Source: a virus. From it: DNA of 29,009 nucleotides. The stretch spans positions 1-29,009 of the IMG/VR virus record IMGVR_UViG_3300025000_000340; one strand, given 5' to 3'. Every line of letters starts with the position of its first letter. The first letter of the stretch is position 1. The notes under the pieces were generated by a model. It was not told the DNA's origin. It worked only from the letters and a program-made list of their open reading frames with translations, and searched no databases. Positions 13,179 to 21,061 of this stretch are shown piece after piece. A program made the position numbers and the translations under genes.

Positions 13179-13379
13179 ATGAAAGATTTGCAGCGATACA
13201 CTCCTACAAGAGAGTGGGATTTGGCAGTGATGGCAGAAGACGACATCGGAGAGTACGTAAAGCTGAAGGATGTTGACGAGCTTATAAAGTTTCTTCACGC
13301 TCAGGTGCAATACCAAAAAGATCGTGCCGACGCAAACTGGAAAGCCCTGTGTGAGTGTAGAAATGAGGAGAACCTATGA
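13179..13379 (+). CDS. hypothetical acidic helical protein, 66 aa
   Basis: AAGGAGGGG precedes ATG 13179 directly after the terminator-like hairpin. The product begins MKDLQRYTPTREWDLAVM and is mainly helical, with a likely amphipathic segment over residues 29-62 (KDVDELIKFLHAQVQYQKDR and on). It may be a short coiled coil. It is coupled to the next gene by ATGA. Function unknown. Confidence 0.65.
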   Translation: MKDLQRYTPTREWDLAVMAEDDIGEYVKLKDVDELIKFLHAQVQYQKDRADANWKALCECRNEENL

Positions 13380-13591
13380 GAGCATGGGATAATCAAAACA
13401 AGCGGTGGCTTGAAGTTATGTCTATTTCCTTTTCTGGGGAAGACATAGTAAAAATTGAGGCTAAGGTGCCAGGAAGTAACATACTCGCTGTTGGGTGGTA
13501 CACAGTAGAGCGCGAAGACCTTGCAAGGGTGGCTATTGTAGGGGCAGTTCTGCACAACACAGATTTATTACCCCTTCCGGAGGAAAAATGA
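13376..13591 (+). CDS. hypothetical protein, 71 aa
   Basis: Starts in an ATGA overlap with the previous gene. The product begins MRAWDNQNKRWLEVMSISF; WD/KRW openings of this kind are common in small YopX-like phage proteins, but the rest is too short and divergent to assign. It has a beta-rich middle and a hydrophobic segment (DLARVAIVGAVLHNTDL). It is coupled to the nuclease gene downstream by ATGA. Confidence 0.65.
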   Translation: MRAWDNQNKRWLEVMSISFSGEDIVKIEAKVPGSNILAVGWYTVEREDLARVAIVGAVLHNTDLLPLPEEK

Positions 13592-14292
13592 TTGAAGTTT
13601 TGAACGCCCGCGGAAAGAAGTTCTCGTGGAGCTACACCGCCCTGACCGCCTACGAAAACTGCCCGAAGGCCTACGCCGCCAACCGTTTTTACTGCACCAT
13701 CCCCTGGGTAGACACTGAGGCGATCATCTACGGCAACAGGGTACATAAGGCCGCTGAGCTTTTCTTGAAAGGCATCCCACACCCGGACCTTGAGGCATTG
13801 AAACCTGTCGAGAAATACGCCGAGGCCATGCTCCGCTCCGGCCACAAGGTCGAGGCCGAGCTTGAGATCGCCCTGACCAGGCAGTTGAAGCCTGTGTCCT
13901 GGTTCGCCAAGGATGCCTGGTTCAGGGCTAAGCTCGACGTGGTGGTTACCAAGGTCAAGGAGTCCTCGGTCAACCTCTTCGACTGGAAGACCGGCGGCAA
14001 GATCAAGGACGACGAGGACCAGCTGCGGGTCTGCGCCGCCGCCTTGTCGGTGGGCAGGCCATACCTGCAGGAGTTTGGCGGCAAATATATCTGGACTAAG
14101 CACCAGCAGACGACCGGCATCAAGCCGATCACCAAGGCAGAGATCCCCAAGGTCTGGCAGGAGTTCCTGCCTCGGGTGCAGAGGATGGAGGACGCCTGGG
14201 CGTCGGAGAACTTCCCGGCCAGACCCTCCGGTTTATGTCCTTGGTGCCAGGTAAACGATTGCGCTTCACGGCGCGGGGAGAGGAGAGTATGA
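13588..14292 (+). CDS. RecB/Cas4-like PD-(D/E)XK nuclease with probable Fe-S cluster, 234 aa
   Basis: Start set by GGAGG seven bases upstream and the ATGA overlap. The N-terminal WSYTALTAYENCPKAY motif is typical of the RecB/AddB/Cas4 group. The nuclease core shows GNRVHKAAE (His53), a central Asp (Asp117 in KLDVVV), DWKTG (Asp132, Lys134) and Gln145. Cys25 together with C217-PW-C220-QVND-C225 forms the four-cysteine arrangement that holds a 4Fe-4S cluster in Cas4 and AddB. It likely processes DNA ends in phage recombination. No cas1/cas2 or CRISPR array is nearby, so a CRISPR role is not suggested. Confidence 0.85.
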   Translation: MIEVLNARGKKFSWSYTALTAYENCPKAYAANRFYCTIPWVDTEAIIYGNRVHKAAELFLKGIPHPDLEALKPVEKYAEAMLRSGHKVEAELEIALTRQLKPVSWFAKDAWFRAKLDVVVTKVKESSVNLFDWKTGGKIKDDEDQLRVCAAALSVGRPYLQEFGGKYIWTKHQQTTGIKPITKAEIPKVWQEFLPRVQRMEDAWASENFPARPSGLCPWCQVNDCASRRGERRV

Positions 14293-15188
14293 AAGCAAAA
14301 ACAATCAGGCGAGTGCTCGAAGCGAAAGTAAAGGACTGGGTAGAATCGGTAGACGACCAGGTAGTTGCGAAAGTCATTAAGGAAAACACAATCATAACCG
14401 GGGGCTCAATAGCCTCAATGCTCCTGCAGGAGCGGGTCAACGACTACGACGTGTACTTCAAGACCGAGTCCGCTGCGAAGACGGTGGCTCAATATTACGT
14501 TGACAAATACAATGCCGCGCACAACCCAAAGATTGTTCCCGAAGTAAAGATCCTCAACGGCAGGATCCAGATAGTTGTCAAGTCCGCCGGCATGGCAAGC
14601 GAAGAAACGGACGATAGCAAGTACCAGTATTTTGAAACTCTGCCAGAGGACAACATTGAAAGTGCGGAGTACGTCGATCCGGTCGAGGCAGACCTTGAAG
14701 CAGCAACAGAAGGCGACGATGGAGAGAAGTATCGCCCTGTGTTCATGTCATCCAACGCCATCACCCTCTCCAACAAAATCCAAGTTATCATCCGCTTCTA
14801 TGGCTCTCCGGACGAGATCCATGCAAACTACGATTTTGCCCACTGCACCAGTTGGTGGTCGTCTTGGGATGGGCATCTTGAACTACGTCCAGCGGCGATG
14901 GAAGCTTTGCTCGCCAGAGAGCTTCGGTACCAAGGCTCAAAGTATCCGCTCTGTTCGATTATTCGGACCCGTAAGTTCATCAAGAGAGGGTTTTCTATAA
15001 ATGCTGGGCAGTACCTGAAGATGTGTATGCAGCTGAGTGAACTCGACCTGACAAAAGTCGATGTGTTGGAAGACCAGCTTACTGGCGTAGATGTGGCCTA
15101 TTTTCATCAGGTCATCTCTTACTTGCGAGACGCAAAAAAGGACTTCGACGCTGCGTATATTTGTGAGATAGTCGATAAGATTTTCTAA
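14289..15188 (+). CDS. nucleotidyltransferase-superfamily-like protein, 299 aa
   Basis: Start ATG 14289 follows GAGGAGAG and overlaps the nuclease stop. Residues 37-57 (TGGSIASMLL, then NDYDVYF) match the core of the polymerase beta-type nucleotidyltransferases: GGS (38-40), then Asp52 and Asp54 as the metal-binding pair. A possible third carboxylate is Asp182 (ANYDFAHC). An acidic insert lies around 125-147. Phage members are often annotated simply as nucleotidyltransferase; the substrate (RNA, tRNA 3' end or protein) is unknown. The phage also carries a CCA-ending tRNA-like gene at 21062, so an RNA substrate is possible. Confidence 0.75.
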   Translation: MKAKTIRRVLEAKVKDWVESVDDQVVAKVIKENTIITGGSIASMLLQERVNDYDVYFKTESAAKTVAQYYVDKYNAAHNPKIVPEVKILNGRIQIVVKSAGMASEETDDSKYQYFETLPEDNIESAEYVDPVEADLEAATEGDDGEKYRPVFMSSNAITLSNKIQVIIRFYGSPDEIHANYDFAHCTSWWSSWDGHLELRPAAMEALLARELRYQGSKYPLCSIIRTRKFIKRGFSINAGQYLKMCMQLSELDLTKVDVLEDQLTGVDVAYFHQVISYLRDAKKDFDAAYICEIVDKIF

Positions 15189-15200
15189 GGAGTGACCAGC

Positions 15201-15347
15201 ATGATCACCTCATACGAAGACTACATAGACTGGTGCTGGGACCGAGATCAGGAGCCGCTGTCCGAGGATGAGTGGGCAGCAGAGGTCGCACAAAACCGGG
15301 CCGACAGGCTCATAACCAACAAGGAGATGGATGATGCAGGGGAGTAA
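15201..15347 (+). CDS. small acidic protein, 48 aa
   Basis: AAGGAG precedes ATG 15201 by about 10 bases. The product begins MITSYEDYIDWCWDRDQEPL and is very acidic and Trp-rich, mostly helical. It overlaps the start of the DHH gene by 17 bases, and that gene's GGAG is inside its coding sequence, so the two are coupled. Function unknown. Confidence 0.6.
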   Translation: MITSYEDYIDWCWDRDQEPLSEDEWAAEVAQNRADRLITNKEMDDAGE

Positions 15348-16203
15348 GCCAGTAACAGTTTTGTGGCACCATGATGCAGATGGGTTTGCCTCAGCCTACG
15401 CAGCCTGGAGAGTCTACCAGGACACGGCGACATACATCGCTGTGCAGTACAGCCAGCCGGTCCCTGAGATCCCCGAGGGCACGACGCACCTGCTCATCGT
15501 CGATTTCTCTTACGACCGTGAGACCTGCGACGCCCTCGCCGCCAAGTACGCGCTGCTGGTCATCGATCATCACCGGTCGGCGGAAGAGAATTTGCGAGGC
15601 AGCAACTATGCCATCTTCAGCATGAACAAGTCCGGCTGCGCTCTGACCTGGGAGTATTTTCATAAGCGAGAGCCGATGCCTGCCATCCTGGCTTATGTCC
15701 AGGACCGGGACTTGTGGAAGTTCGAGTTGCCCAATTCAGAAGAGGTAAGTCTCTATATCGCTACTTTACCGTTTGATTTTGAGGATTGGCACAAAGAGGC
15801 TACTCGTTTAGACTTCTCCCCTCGCGCGTGGAAGTTCGGTAGTTACCTTCGTTCCTTCCGCAACGGCCAGATCCAAGCTGCCCTGCGCGACGTTAGGGTC
15901 ATGTTCTGGGACATCCATGAGGTGCCGGTGCTCAACTGCTCGGCCAACGTCAGCGAGGTCGGCAACGAACTCTGCCGAGCGTACCCTGACGCTCCGTTCT
16001 CCGCGACATACTGCGACAGGAAGGGGGTGCGGTCGTGGTCGTTGCGGTCGGTTGGGGGTTTCGATGTCTCTGAGATAGCTCGGCGGTATGGTGGCGGGGG
16101 GCATTCGCGAGCCGCAGGATTTGCTACGCCGATAGGCACTTGGCCTGAGAACTTCTTGCTGTCTCTGGAGCCTGCGACTGAGACGACTCATATTCTTGTA
16201 TGA
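15331..16203 (+). CDS. DHH-family phosphoesterase (RecJ/NrnA-like), 290 aa
   Basis: Conserved DHH motifs are present in order: HHDADG (13-18), IVDFS (Asp58), VIDHHRS (Asp79-His80-His81), YVQDRDLW (Asp125/127), and a C-terminal DHHA1 nucleic-acid-binding loop GGGGHSRAAGF (254-264). These bind two Mn2+/Mg2+ ions and hydrolyse phosphodiesters in short RNA/DNA or in cyclic dinucleotides. The length fits an NrnA-like oligonucleotide nuclease better than full RecJ. In this operon it may degrade primers or recycle nucleotides; degrading a host cyclic-nucleotide signal is also possible. The start may be ATG 15334, which has better spacing from GGAG. Confidence 0.88.
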   Translation: MMQGSKPVTVLWHHDADGFASAYAAWRVYQDTATYIAVQYSQPVPEIPEGTTHLLIVDFSYDRETCDALAAKYALLVIDHHRSAEENLRGSNYAIFSMNKSGCALTWEYFHKREPMPAILAYVQDRDLWKFELPNSEEVSLYIATLPFDFEDWHKEATRLDFSPRAWKFGSYLRSFRNGQIQAALRDVRVMFWDIHEVPVLNCSANVSEVGNELCRAYPDAPFSATYCDRKGVRSWSLRSVGGFDVSEIARRYGGGGHSRAAGFATPIGTWPENFLLSLEPATETTHILV

Positions 16204-16224
16204 CTTTCTTTGGGAGGAGTGATG
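16201..16224 (+). repeat. stop/RBS/start cassette, copy 1 (copy 2 at 16450-16474)
   Basis: TGACTTTCTTTGGGAGGAGTGATG here and a near-identical 25-base copy at 16450-16474 each start with the upstream gene's TGA stop, carry the purine ribosome site and end with the next ATG. They differ by one substitution and one inserted A. This suggests duplication at gene junctions. Confidence 0.75.
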
Positions 16225-16452
16225 TATCCATCAATCTTTCTCATAATCGCGGTGCCTTTGTTGCTGTCAGGCTGCGACTCTAAATTTTGGAAGCCTTTAC
16301 AGTGCTTGGAAACAAGTAAGGTAGTAGAGATAGAAGCTATTATCTACCGGGGAGGGATTGTGCGGCTGGAGAACGGTCTAAGCGTGGACGTGGGGCAGCC
16401 GCACGAACCAGTTAAGGTAGGCAGCGAGTGGTGTGTTAAATATTCACGATGA
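16222..16452 (+). CDS. small predicted lipoprotein, 76 aa
   Basis: Start ATG 16222 follows GGGAGGAG. The N-terminus MYPSIFLIIAVPLLLSGC ends in a lipobox (LSGC), with Cys18 as the predicted lipidation site, although the usual positive N-terminal residues are missing. The mature part is short and beta-rich, with a second cysteine pair (Cys31, Cys71). It is flanked by copies of the TGACTTTCTTTGGG cassette, so it may be a recombined-in accessory gene. An exported early lipoprotein could act in superinfection exclusion, which is inference. Confidence 0.65.
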   Translation: MYPSIFLIIAVPLLLSGCDSKFWKPLQCLETSKVVEIEAIIYRGGIVRLENGLSVDVGQPHEPVKVGSEWCVKYSR

Positions 16453-16471
16453 CTTTCTTTGGGGGGAAGTG

Positions 16472-16669
16472 ATGGACGACTGGCTCAGCGAGTACAAAGA
16501 GATGATCGATGACTGTCTGAAAACCAAGAGCAGGGAAGACCGACTGACAGAATGGGAAGCTGAGTTTCTCAACTCTGTAGAGACGCAGATGGTGTCCAAG
16601 AATACCATTTCCCAAAAGCAGATAGATGTGCTTGAGAGGATTTGGGAAAAAGTTACTTCGAGAGGGTAG
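16472..16669 (+). CDS. hypothetical acidic helical protein, 65 aa
   Basis: Started by the second TGACTTTCTTTGGG cassette. The product begins MDDWLSEYKEMIDDCLKTKS and is acidic and almost wholly helical, rich in Glu, Lys, Leu and Ile, with QIDVLERIWEKV at the end. It could be a small adaptor or inhibitor. No family recognised. It lies four bases upstream of the VRR-NUC gene. Confidence 0.6.
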   Translation: MDDWLSEYKEMIDDCLKTKSREDRLTEWEAEFLNSVETQMVSKNTISQKQIDVLERIWEKVTSRG

Positions 16670-16672
16670 AGG

Positions 16673-17047
16673 ATGACTACTCCAGAAAGCAAAATCAAAT
16701 CTCTTGCGAGAGACCTCCTCGCTCGCTACGACATCCAGCCGGCCAGCAAGGCAGGGACGTTCAAGCAGGCAGCAGGCTGGTACTACTTTGCGGTACAAGG
16801 GATAATGTCGGTGCGTGGAATACCTGACATAATAGGGCAGCATCGAGGGGTCTTCTTCGGGGTAGAATTAAAGGCCCCCGGCAAGAACCCCACCGGCTTC
16901 CAAAAACTCCAGATCGACGCCATCTCCTGCTCCGGCGGAGCTTGTTTCGTGGTGGATGGGCCTGAGACTTTGAAGGTGTTTGAGGAATGGCTGGAAGAGA
17001 TAGATGAGGGAGCCAATTTCCAAGAGTTCTTGGACTCGGAGGTTTGA
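16673..17047 (+). CDS. VRR-NUC domain nuclease, 124 aa
   Basis: A stand-alone VRR-NUC fold of the PD-(D/E)XK superfamily. RGIPDIIG (Pro51, Asp52), FFGVELKAPG (Glu65, Lys67) and the following Gln-rich helix (FQKLQIDAI) are the classic active-site set. Phage members act as structure-specific nucleases, often compared with Holliday junction resolvases. Here it likely resolves branched replication intermediates, working with the polymerase, SNF2 helicase and RecB-like nuclease of the same operon. The ATG at 16673 follows GAGGGTAGAGG. Confidence 0.9.
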   Translation: MTTPESKIKSLARDLLARYDIQPASKAGTFKQAAGWYYFAVQGIMSVRGIPDIIGQHRGVFFGVELKAPGKNPTGFQKLQIDAISCSGGACFVVDGPETLKVFEEWLEEIDEGANFQEFLDSEV

Positions 17048-17048
17048 G

Positions 17049-17459
17049 ATGACTGACATCTATTTTCCTATGCTATTAGGGCATCTGGTAGGTGACTACC
17101 TGCTGCAAAATAACTGGATGGCACTCAACAAAGGAAAGGCTTCTCTGCTTGGATATAGTTCATGTACGACTCACTGTGTAATATACGCTGCAGCGGTTTG
17201 TGCTGTAATGGATGTGCTGAGACTTGACTGGTTTATTTTTGTCGCCGCAGGGCACTTCTTATTGGACAAATACAGTGTAGGTGACTGGTGGTTGAAGGTC
17301 ATTGGCGGGCGGAGCCCTTCCGTATTTGTGAGTACACCTGCAGAAGGAAACTCAATGACGTACTTACAGGCAGGGTTCACTGCAGTTGTGTATGCCGTTG
17401 CAGACAACACCATGCACTTGCTGATTATGTTTTTTGGTTGGAGGATGTTATGGGCTTGA
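17049..17459 (+). CDS. DUF3307 membrane protein, 136 aa
   Basis: Start ATG 17049 follows GGAGG. The opening LLGHLVGDYLLQNNWMALNKGK fits the DUF3307 family, whose members begin with a His-x2-3-Asp-x-LLQ helix. Several hydrophobic helices follow (YAAAVCAVM, FIFVAAGHFLL, a C-terminal LLIMFFGW), giving about four membrane passes. The family is widespread in phages and bacteria with no established activity. It overlaps the next gene by 10 bases. Confidence 0.8.
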   Translation: MTDIYFPMLLGHLVGDYLLQNNWMALNKGKASLLGYSSCTTHCVIYAAAVCAVMDVLRLDWFIFVAAGHFLLDKYSVGDWWLKVIGGRSPSVFVSTPAEGNSMTYLQAGFTAVVYAVADNTMHLLIMFFGWRMLWA

Positions 17460-17815
17460 ATTTTATGTTCTCGCGGGCACGTGCTGACTATCCATACCCT
17501 CCACGCCCCGGGGCTACGACGTTCCTTCCTAACCCCGATCCCAGCAAATACACCATCGTACGAAAAAACCAGATAGGCACACATTTACTAATGGAAATCC
17601 AATATGTTGGGTGTATTAATTACGAAGGCAGAAAAATACTGGTGTTTACAAACTGCGAGTGGCGAGATCTCAAATCACAGCGCATCATAGATCCTCATTT
17701 CAGTGATAATTCATCACTTCGTTACCCGTTTGCCAGATTCGCACCAACTGCATTAGGGTGGGAGATGGCAGAAATATTGTGCTACGCCTTACTACAAAAA
17801 GGAGGTTTGAGATGA
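17450..17815 (+). CDS. hypothetical protein, 121 aa
   Basis: ATG 17450 overlaps the DUF3307 stop; GGAGG sits nine bases upstream within that gene. The product begins MGLNFMFSRARADYPYPPRP. It has a Tyr/Pro-rich opening, a beta-rich middle and a C-terminal helix. No known motif. Strand and frame are supported by coupling on both sides (ATGA at the 3' end). A second ATG lies at 17465. Confidence 0.65.
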   Translation: MGLNFMFSRARADYPYPPRPGATTFLPNPDPSKYTIVRKNQIGTHLLMEIQYVGCINYEGRKILVFTNCEWRDLKSQRIIDPHFSDNSSLRYPFARFAPTALGWEMAEILCYALLQKGGLR

Positions 17816-18075
17816 ACAACCTGTACTGCTCCTCCTGCGGCAAGAAGACCTTGCAGGAAACTGACGATGAAGACTATGAGGTCGGAACCCTCCACGCTTG
17901 CCTGTCCTGCGGAGCAGTTTACTGGATGTCTCCTGCTGTGGATGTCGAAGTAACTGCTGAGCCGGATCCGCACGATGTGTTCCAACCACTCAATTCTGTG
18001 ATCGAAGTAACTCTCGCAGCGTTGAATCTGCTGAACCATCCCAGTCTTGGGTATATCAATAGGGTGTATAAATGA
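17812..18075 (+). CDS. zinc-ribbon protein, 87 aa
   Basis: The N-terminal 40 residues form a clean zinc ribbon: YCSSCGKKT, then HACLSCGAVYW, two CxxC pairs about 25 residues apart. The C-terminal half is hydrophobic and helical (VIEVTLAALNLLNHPSLG). AAAGGAGG precedes ATG 17812. A small nucleic-acid or protein adaptor is plausible. One of several zinc-knuckle genes in this window. Confidence 0.7.
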   Translation: MNNLYCSSCGKKTLQETDDEDYEVGTLHACLSCGAVYWMSPAVDVEVTAEPDPHDVFQPLNSVIEVTLAALNLLNHPSLGYINRVYK

Positions 18076-18221
18076 CCACCATACTGCTTGCTTGGATTGA
18101 ATGCGTGTATAAGAAGGATTTCGAGCTTCTGTACATTGGTACAGTGATTATTGATGTTGTAGCGGTTATTACTTTAGCAGAGTTGGTAACAGCAGCACTT
18201 AAATTTTTGGGCAACTCATGA
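18072..18221 (+). CDS. small membrane protein, 49 aa
   Basis: Joined by ATGA overlaps to genes on both sides. The product begins MTTILLAWIECVYKKDFELL, then has a long hydrophobic segment (YIGTVIIDVVAVITLAELV) long enough to span the membrane. Function unknown; support is coupling plus a membrane-like composition. Confidence 0.55.
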   Translation: MTTILLAWIECVYKKDFELLYIGTVIIDVVAVITLAELVTAALKFLGNS

Positions 18222-19780
18222 CCATCCGTGTCTTAAACGACCACTACGTCATCGAGTCCGACAACGCCGGCCAGTTCCGCGCCCTGTTCCCTGATCTCAA
18301 GGAGGCGGTGGTGCAGGGACGTCAGTTCGTCGCCGTGCCGCACACCCTCGAGGTCGCCCGGGTGCTCAATAACATCGGCTGTAAAGTTCAGTCCCCGATC
18401 AGGACACAGTACGACTGGCCCGGGAGATACACTCCGAGGTGGTATCAAATTGAGTCGGCGGAGTTTTTCACCTTTTACTCTCGCTGCTACTGCCTATCCG
18501 AGATGCGTACGGGAAAAACCCTCAGCGCCCTGTGGGCTGCCGACTACCTCCGCCGCGCCGGCAAGATCCGCCGCACCCTGATCGCCGCCCCGCTCTCCAC
18601 CATCTACGATGTCTGGGAGCAGAACATCTTCGAGAGCTTCCCGCTGCGCACCTTTGCCGTCTTGCACGGTAGCCGGCAGAAACGCCTTGAGCTACTCGCT
18701 CGGCCGCATGACTTCTACATCGTCAATCATCATGGCATGGGGCTTATTGAAGAAGCCCTTGCCGCCCGCCCGGACATCGACCTGGTGATCGTTGATGAAT
18801 TAGCCGAACTTCGCTCAGCGAAAAATAAGAAGGGCGTCCTGTGGGCGCCGATGAACCGAGTATTGAACAAGCAGGGCATTGTCCGCTCCGCCTGGGGATT
18901 GACCGGTACACCGACTCCAAACGAACCACCTGACGCCTTCGGACAATGCAAGCTGATCACCCCTGAGAACTACCGAGGCCACTTCACCAGCTTCAAGCAC
19001 GAGACCATGCTGCAGTTTGGACCGTTCAAGTGGGTGCCAAAGAAAGGAGCAGAGGAGTCCGTCGCCAGGATATTGAAACCAGCCATCCGGTTCAAGCGGA
19101 CGGTCTGCTCCACCATGAAGCCATGTTTCATCGATCGGCGGGCCCAGTTGTCGGCGGAGCAGGAGAGAGCGTACAAGCAGCTGCGCAACCAGGCTGCCAC
19201 CGACCTGCGAGGACAGACAGTTACAGCAGTTAATGCTGCGGTATTATTGAGTAAATTGATACAGGTCAGCTGTGGCGTAGCTTATGATGCAGAAGGTAAA
19301 CTGGTCAAGTTCGACTTCGGCCCGCGGTTGAAAGTCCTTGAGGAACTGATCGAGGCCAACAACGAGAAGGTCTTGGTCTTCGTGCCGTTCACCGGGGTTC
19401 TGAACACCCTCGCCACCGAGCTCCGCAAGCGGTGGTCGGTGGCAGTCGTCGACGGCAGCGTCTCGGCCGGCCGGCGAGCGCAGATCTTCCGGGAGTTCCG
19501 TTCGCTGCCCGATCCATGGATCATCATGGCCAACCCGGACACCATGGCCCACGGTCTCGACCTCACCGCCGCTTCCCTGTCGATCTGGTATGCCCCTTAC
19601 TTGAAAGCAGCCAAGGTCCAGCAGGCCAACGCCAGGACAGATGGGTCAAAACAGTCGGCCAAAATCGACATCGCCCATATCTATGCAACAGCCGAAGAGA
19701 AACGTGCTTACGATGTCTTGCTCGGTAAGGGGCGCTTTCAAGACGTCGTCCTGGAGATGGCAAACAAAGGAGGAAGGTAA
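18218..19780 (+). CDS. SNF2-type (superfamily 2) DNA helicase/translocase, 520 aa
   Basis: Motifs in order: EMRTGKT (Walker A, 95-101), LIAAPLS (motif Ia), VDELAEL (192-198, Walker B, DELA rather than the usual DEAH/DEAD), WGLTGTPTPN (motif III, 226-235), KVLVFVPF (motif IV), MANPDTMAHGLDL (motif V) and QQANARTDGSKQ (motif VI, 468-479, Arg473). The compact size and GLTGTPTPN place it in the phage SNF2/RapA-like group. These remodel or reanneal DNA and help in replication or recombination. It is coupled to the genes on both sides by overlaps. The N-terminal 70 residues are a separate small domain without a known motif. Confidence 0.9.
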   Translation: MTIRVLNDHYVIESDNAGQFRALFPDLKEAVVQGRQFVAVPHTLEVARVLNNIGCKVQSPIRTQYDWPGRYTPRWYQIESAEFFTFYSRCYCLSEMRTGKTLSALWAADYLRRAGKIRRTLIAAPLSTIYDVWEQNIFESFPLRTFAVLHGSRQKRLELLARPHDFYIVNHHGMGLIEEALAARPDIDLVIVDELAELRSAKNKKGVLWAPMNRVLNKQGIVRSAWGLTGTPTPNEPPDAFGQCKLITPENYRGHFTSFKHETMLQFGPFKWVPKKGAEESVARILKPAIRFKRTVCSTMKPCFIDRRAQLSAEQERAYKQLRNQAATDLRGQTVTAVNAAVLLSKLIQVSCGVAYDAEGKLVKFDFGPRLKVLEELIEANNEKVLVFVPFTGVLNTLATELRKRWSVAVVDGSVSAGRRAQIFREFRSLPDPWIIMANPDTMAHGLDLTAASLSIWYAPYLKAAKVQQANARTDGSKQSAKIDIAHIYATAEEKRAYDVLLGKGRFQDVVLEMANKGGR

Positions 19781-20094
19781 TGCAAAGACACATCAATGAC
19801 ATGATGGCCGGGGAGCATATCGTTCTGATTTTTCCAACATACCGAGACGCCAGAGAAGCCGCGAATAGCCGCTGCCCACCGGGGGCAATAAATATTCTGA
19901 GCGAAATACGGCTGGAGCACAGGCCATCCGCCGGATGGATTCAGTTTGGTTATGCTGGGATGAATTGTGAAAGGTTACAAGGAATCCTTGCTGACATCCG
20001 TTTTGTGTCAGACGCAGATCTCTTAGTAACCAGTCAATTTAAAGATTTCGCCCGGGAAAGGTCTGATAGGTATATCAAGCATAACGGATTATGA
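19780..20094 (+). CDS. hypothetical protein, 104 aa
   Basis: The start overlaps the helicase stop (TAATG), with AGGAGGAAGG upstream. The product begins MQRHINDMMAGEHIVLIFPT and appears alpha/beta: an IVLIFPTYRDAREAA opening like a Rossmann-type beta-alpha unit and an acidic middle, ending KHNGL. No catalytic motif identified. It overlaps the PP-loop gene by ATGA. More AT-rich than the helicase. Confidence 0.65.
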   Translation: MQRHINDMMAGEHIVLIFPTYRDAREAANSRCPPGAINILSEIRLEHRPSAGWIQFGYAGMNCERLQGILADIRFVSDADLLVTSQFKDFARERSDRYIKHNGL

Positions 20095-20987
20095 ACCTTT
20101 CACTCATAGAAATACATCAGCGGCAGAACCTCCCGCTCGATCAAAAGATTGCCTGGGCAAGGGATCGGATAAAGGAGTGGTACGAAGCTTGGGATGGGAA
20201 GGTCTATGTCGCCGATTCTGGCGGGGCTGACTCGACAGTGCTTCGACATCTGGTTCGACAACTATACCCCGATGTACCCTCGGTATTTGTGAATACCGGG
20301 CTTGAGTTTCCTGAAATCGTCGCATTCATGAAAACCATTTCAAACATAGTATGGTTGAAACCGAAAATGCCCTTCGTAGAAGTCATCAAGCGGTATGGGT
20401 ACCCTGTGGTAAGTAAAGAGGTCGCCATGGCTATTTCTCGCTGCCGAAATACAAAGTCAGAGGATCAGCGGAGGTTGCGCCTGTATGGTGGTACGAACCC
20501 CTCCACCGGTAAAAAGCAGTCTGTCGGAGTGATTCCACAGAAGTATCATTATTTAGTCACTGCGCCTTTCAAAATCAGTGAGCAGTGTTGCGAATGTATG
20601 AAGAAGCAACCGTTCTATAAGTACCACAAAGACACTGAACAAGTTCCGTTTGTAGGAGTAATGGCGGCTGATGGCCGAAGCCGGCTGCGAAGTTACGCTG
20701 CTCATGGATGCAATATCTTTGACCGAAAGAAGATGATGTCTCGCCCGCTTTCAATCTGGACCAAGGACGATATCTGGCGATGTATTAGAGCAGGCATACC
20801 TTATAGCCCTATCTACGACATGGGCTACGACAGGACGGGCTGCGTGTTTTGCATGTTCGGGTGCCAGATGGAGAAAGAGCCTCGCTTTGTGAAACTGAAA
20901 CAAACCCACCCAAAACTCCACAGATACTGCATGGAGTATCTCGGGCTGAGAGAAGTCCTAGAGTTTATGAATATACCCTATGAATAA
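20091..20987 (+). CDS. PP-loop ATPase, PAPS reductase-like (phage CysH family), 298 aa
   Basis: SGGADS (43-48) is the pyrophosphate-binding PP-loop, followed by VNTGLEFPE (68-75), the second ATP-pyrophosphatase signature. Later EQCCECMKKQPF (165-175) and TGCVFCMFGC (249-258) give cysteines 166, 167, 169, 251, 254 and 258, suited to an Fe-S cluster or sulfur relay. Phages carry many such proteins, annotated as phosphoadenosine phosphosulfate reductases. Actual roles of PP-loop enzymes include sulfur transfer to tRNA or DNA, so true PAPS reduction is not proven. The tRNA-like gene lies about 75 bases downstream. Confidence 0.85.
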   Translation: MNLSLIEIHQRQNLPLDQKIAWARDRIKEWYEAWDGKVYVADSGGADSTVLRHLVRQLYPDVPSVFVNTGLEFPEIVAFMKTISNIVWLKPKMPFVEVIKRYGYPVVSKEVAMAISRCRNTKSEDQRRLRLYGGTNPSTGKKQSVGVIPQKYHYLVTAPFKISEQCCECMKKQPFYKYHKDTEQVPFVGVMAADGRSRLRSYAAHGCNIFDRKKMMSRPLSIWTKDDIWRCIRAGIPYSPIYDMGYDRTGCVFCMFGCQMEKEPRFVKLKQTHPKLHRYCMEYLGLREVLEFMNIPYE

Positions 20988-20989
20988 AA

Positions 20990-21042
20990 AGTAAACCCCT
21001 TCACAAATAATTGTTGACAACCCGTTTACAAAGAGCTAAGGT
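20990..21042 (+). promoter_or_regulatory. promoter of the tRNA/downstream operon with AGTAAACCCC box
   Basis: AGTAAACCCC (20990-20999), then TTGACA (21014-21019), a 17-base spacer and TAAGGT (21037-21042). The -35 is perfect, the -10 weak. GTTGACAAC is itself a palindrome across the -35, and GTTTACAAA in the spacer is the complement of TTTGTAAAC seen at 13073. It likely drives the tRNA and the 21187-28462 genes. Confidence 0.6.
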
Positions 21043-21061
21043 TGAGTTGAATGAGCGAAAA

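Noticed and set aside
13588-14292. A CRISPR-Cas system around the Cas4-like nuclease
   Set aside because: No cas1/cas2-like genes and no regularly spaced direct repeats are present; the operon context is phage recombination.
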